From positions 1-64,000 of the forward strand of contig JBAMJV010007737.1 in the NCBI GenBank assembly GCA_037951105.1: 64,000 nt of DNA, in the 5' to 3' direction. Positions 62,401 through 64,000 of this stretch are shown here, one piece after another (within the stretch, counting starts at the first letter, position 1; the number at the start of each line of letters is the position of its first letter). Below the pieces are notes generated by a model, which searched no databases, was not told the origin of the DNA, and worked only from the letters and a program-made list of their open reading frames with translations. The stretch comes from Echinarachnius parma. Its lineage: Eukaryota; Echinodermata; Echinoidea; Clypeasteroida; Echinarachniidae. The position numbers and the translations under genes are program-made.

Positions 62401-64000
62401 GCAATACATTTTTACTATTTTGAGGTAATGTCTTTACCAGTCGTTATTCTCCAGCACAAGAATTATGCATCAAAATGTGGGTACATTTATTTGTAGTTAA
62501 TTATTATACATGTACTTACCCAATGCACCAAGTATAGTATCTCGAAGGTGCTCGGCTCCGCTCATGGAATCTAAGCCTACATTTCCTCTAAAAAAAGAAG
62601 AAAAAAAAATATAAGGCATTATTTAATAATTGTCCCACGATTCAAAATACTTAATGCGCTCATTAAGCACGAATATAACAGCACGAATATTAGTAATAAG
62701 CAATTAAACATGATAGTAACAAGACGTCATGGATGTTGTGGGTCGGGTCAAGAAATGTCTCGTAGGCGTCGATACTGGGTGACAATGGCTTGCAGTGTTG
62801 CAACCCTTAAACATAGCTTGGGACGTACACATATCGTTTGTCCCAAATATTCCTGGAGAGGTTTGACATAAGTCTTGGCGAAAAGCGGTCATAAATGATC
62901 AAACAATAGTTTAACGATATTAAACACAATATAGTATAATTTCTTTTGAAATACTCACATTTTTTAATTCGCAGCGCACTTTGCGCTGGAAGATATCAAA
63001 ATGTGAGCTTTTATGTATGGTCATAACAGAGTACTGTAGCGTGTGACGTTTTGTTGAATGATTGATTTTATGAATCGATTTTGATTAAATAAAGTTTCTT
63101 ATGTCATTACAATTGTATGCTCTTTCAAATTTGACACTCATTTTTTCATTATCTCACAAAAAAATTATTCCGTGTAGCGCCTTCTATACCAAAACTCAAC
63201 AGTCCCTTTTACAGTTATCTATTCTGTGGTTATGTGCAAATTATCAGACTGCATTGTATTTATAACAAAGTCATAAAACGTGTGATTCTTTTTCATTGCA
63301 TGTTGACTTAACTCACTTCAATACGAGGATAACATTTGTCAATTTGGGACTCAAAGCTGGCGGTTGGTATTTAAAGGGTGCAGATTCATCATCTGCACTG
63401 TTGATGGTTATCTCTTCATTGCGATTAAGATCTCCTTCCCAGTTAACATTCTTCCATCCCGATGCAGTACCGTCTGTTTAATACAAAACACCAGATCATG
63501 ATGTTAAAACTTTGCATCTAGAGGATTCGTAATGGTTTGTATTTTGTTTTACACTATCATATTTGTTATTTGGTACAAACTAAGACTAAGCACTAGACAC
63601 AGTTCATGTTATATTCACTCTTGGCCATTTGAAGACGAAAGTGAGAATTACAAACATGATAATTAGTTGCGCTTCCAAAATGCTTTAAGTAAATACTAGA
63701 AATATAAGAACATGTACTTCTTAAACCACGATCCCGATATAGGTTAGCATGTTTTACCAGAATAAACATTTTAAAAAAGAATATGTTTTAAACACTCATG
63801 ACCAGTTAAAAGGTTTCAAACTGATTTAAATCTTGTAAATGGAAAGTATCTTACATATCTGCGCTGCAAGTTCTCTCCAGGCAGGTTCATTTGTCCAGTC
63901 ATCCCACCCACGATTGTCCCGAATGGTAATATGCTTGGCAACACGTACAGGCTGACGCCACTTTGTGTATCCTCCTTGATGCTGTGATGGTGCAGTAACC
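59162..64000 (-). CDS. Paralogous IFI44-like GTPase gene (3' part, runs off the right edge)
   Basis: Four exons on the - strand: 63855-64000 (partial), 63317-63473, 62520-62587 and 59162-59451, ending with TAG at 59164-59162. Intron phases (1, 2, 1) equal those of the + strand receptor. Conserved blocks are ITIRDNRGWDDWTNE, SPKLTNVILVLK, HLRDTI, IIVVTHAD, FFIEN and QCIRE. The P-loop, transmembrane and any Ig exons would lie beyond 64000, so whether it is also an Ig receptor cannot be seen here. It converges on the receptor gene with about 40 kb between their 3' ends. Intron 3 (59452-62519) is swollen by two transposons. No stop or frameshift is seen in the exons, so it is probably functional. 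Confidence 0.82.
59669..60292. mobile_element. TIR element in paralog intron 3
   Basis: Ends tgggcccaaaaagaaactta and its near reverse complement, with about 80 bp of similarity (including atcaaaattaacca). The internal frames on both strands have no transposase features. Confidence 0.75.
60574..61469. mobile_element. 0.9-kb palindromic fold-back element
   Basis: Almost the whole element is two ~400-bp arms that are reverse complements around about 61020. Ends tatacaccgtgtcccagaaa. The TA-rich ends and accgtgtccca motif recall Tc1/mariner termini. No transposase. It lies in intron 3 of the - strand GTPase gene. Confidence 0.85.
61470..62258. other. Intron sequence, nothing recognised
   Basis: AT-rich; short frames only. 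Confidence 0.45.
62259..62440 (+). repeat. Two tandem copies of a ~91-bp unit
   Basis: ttaccctacgaaaacagaag through tactattttgaggtaa occurs twice, over 95% alike by eye, just downstream of the short paralog exon in the - strand sense. Confidence 0.9.
62520..62587 (-). CDS. Paralog short GTPase exon
   Basis: 68 nt, phase 2 in and phase 1 out; acceptor tttttag (62594-62588), donor ttgg|gtaagt (62519). It encodes KGNVGLDSMSGAEHLRDT and ILGALG, matching receptor exon 7. Confidence 0.8.
63020..63208. repeat. TTAA MITE family A fragment, copy 10
   Basis: Only the right third remains: cgattttgattaaataaagt, tgctctttcaaatttgacac, accaaaactcaacagtccct. Confidence 0.75.
63317..63473 (-). CDS. Paralog linker exon
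   Basis: 157 nt, phase 1 in and phase 2 out; acceptor ttaaacag (63481-63474), donor ttgaa|gtgagt (63316). It opens GTASGWKNVNWEGD and ends LSPKLTNVILVLK. It is 18 nt longer than receptor exon 6. Confidence 0.82.
63855..64000 (-). CDS. Paralog exon with DNRG motif (partial)
   Basis: Enters from beyond the window and ends at the donor t|gtaaga (63854), phase 1. It encodes a Gly-Gly-Tyr stretch, then ITIRDNRGWDDWTNE and a Leu-Ala-Ala-Gln end, parallel to receptor exon 5. Confidence 0.85.

Overview
This is an AT-rich, repeat-dense stretch of animal nuclear DNA. It has GT-AG introns, immunoglobulin-domain exons with phase 1 boundaries, two kinds of LINE, SINE-like tRNA heads and many short inverted-repeat transposons. 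The mix (Ig domains joined to an IFI44-like GTPase, a Tx1/L1-type LINE, an L2/CR1-type LINE, many TTAA-inserting MITEs) fits a marine invertebrate, perhaps a deuterostome such as an echinoderm, hemichordate or cephalochordate. I cannot name the species.

The main gene is on the + strand at 12260-19022. Eight exons can be joined from splice sites and phase. They encode a 581-residue single-pass receptor: signal peptide, two tandem C1-like Ig domains, a transmembrane segment, and a cytoplasmic P-loop GTPase resembling the IFI44/IFI44L family. A separate V-set Ig exon with its own signal peptide lies at 2918-3284. It also ends in phase 1 and could be an alternative first exon, or belong to another gene. 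A paralogous GTPase lies on the - strand from 59162 past the right edge, with the same intron phases. The two genes are convergent, about 40 kb apart, so the window looks like part of a family cluster.

Most of the rest is transposon. Left part: a poly-C MITE (1122-1275), a 1.4-kb Mutator-like element with 9-bp target duplications (3468-4854), a TIR element (5631-6711) and a broken CR1/Jockey-like LINE (7090-9825), all between the V-set exon and the receptor. Middle: a duplicated 2.4-3 kb block (21.6-27.5 kb) with a long GAA/GGA tract and a clean TTAA insertion beside its empty sites; a fold-back element made of short palindromes (29364-29915); and a 4-kb element with subterminal inverted repeats and three internal repeat arrays (32022-36101). 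Right part: a tRNA-Gly-like SINE, a Tx1/L1-like LINE on the - strand (41470-46600), a TGCACC-rich fold-back element, a four-layer transposon nest (51.5-54.0 kb), an L2 remnant (56444-57730) and a 0.9-kb palindrome (60574-61469). One MITE family that targets TTAA recurs at least ten times.

The coding model rests on splice motifs and phase alone; no transcript evidence was available. The identification of the GTPase rests on motifs, not on a database search.
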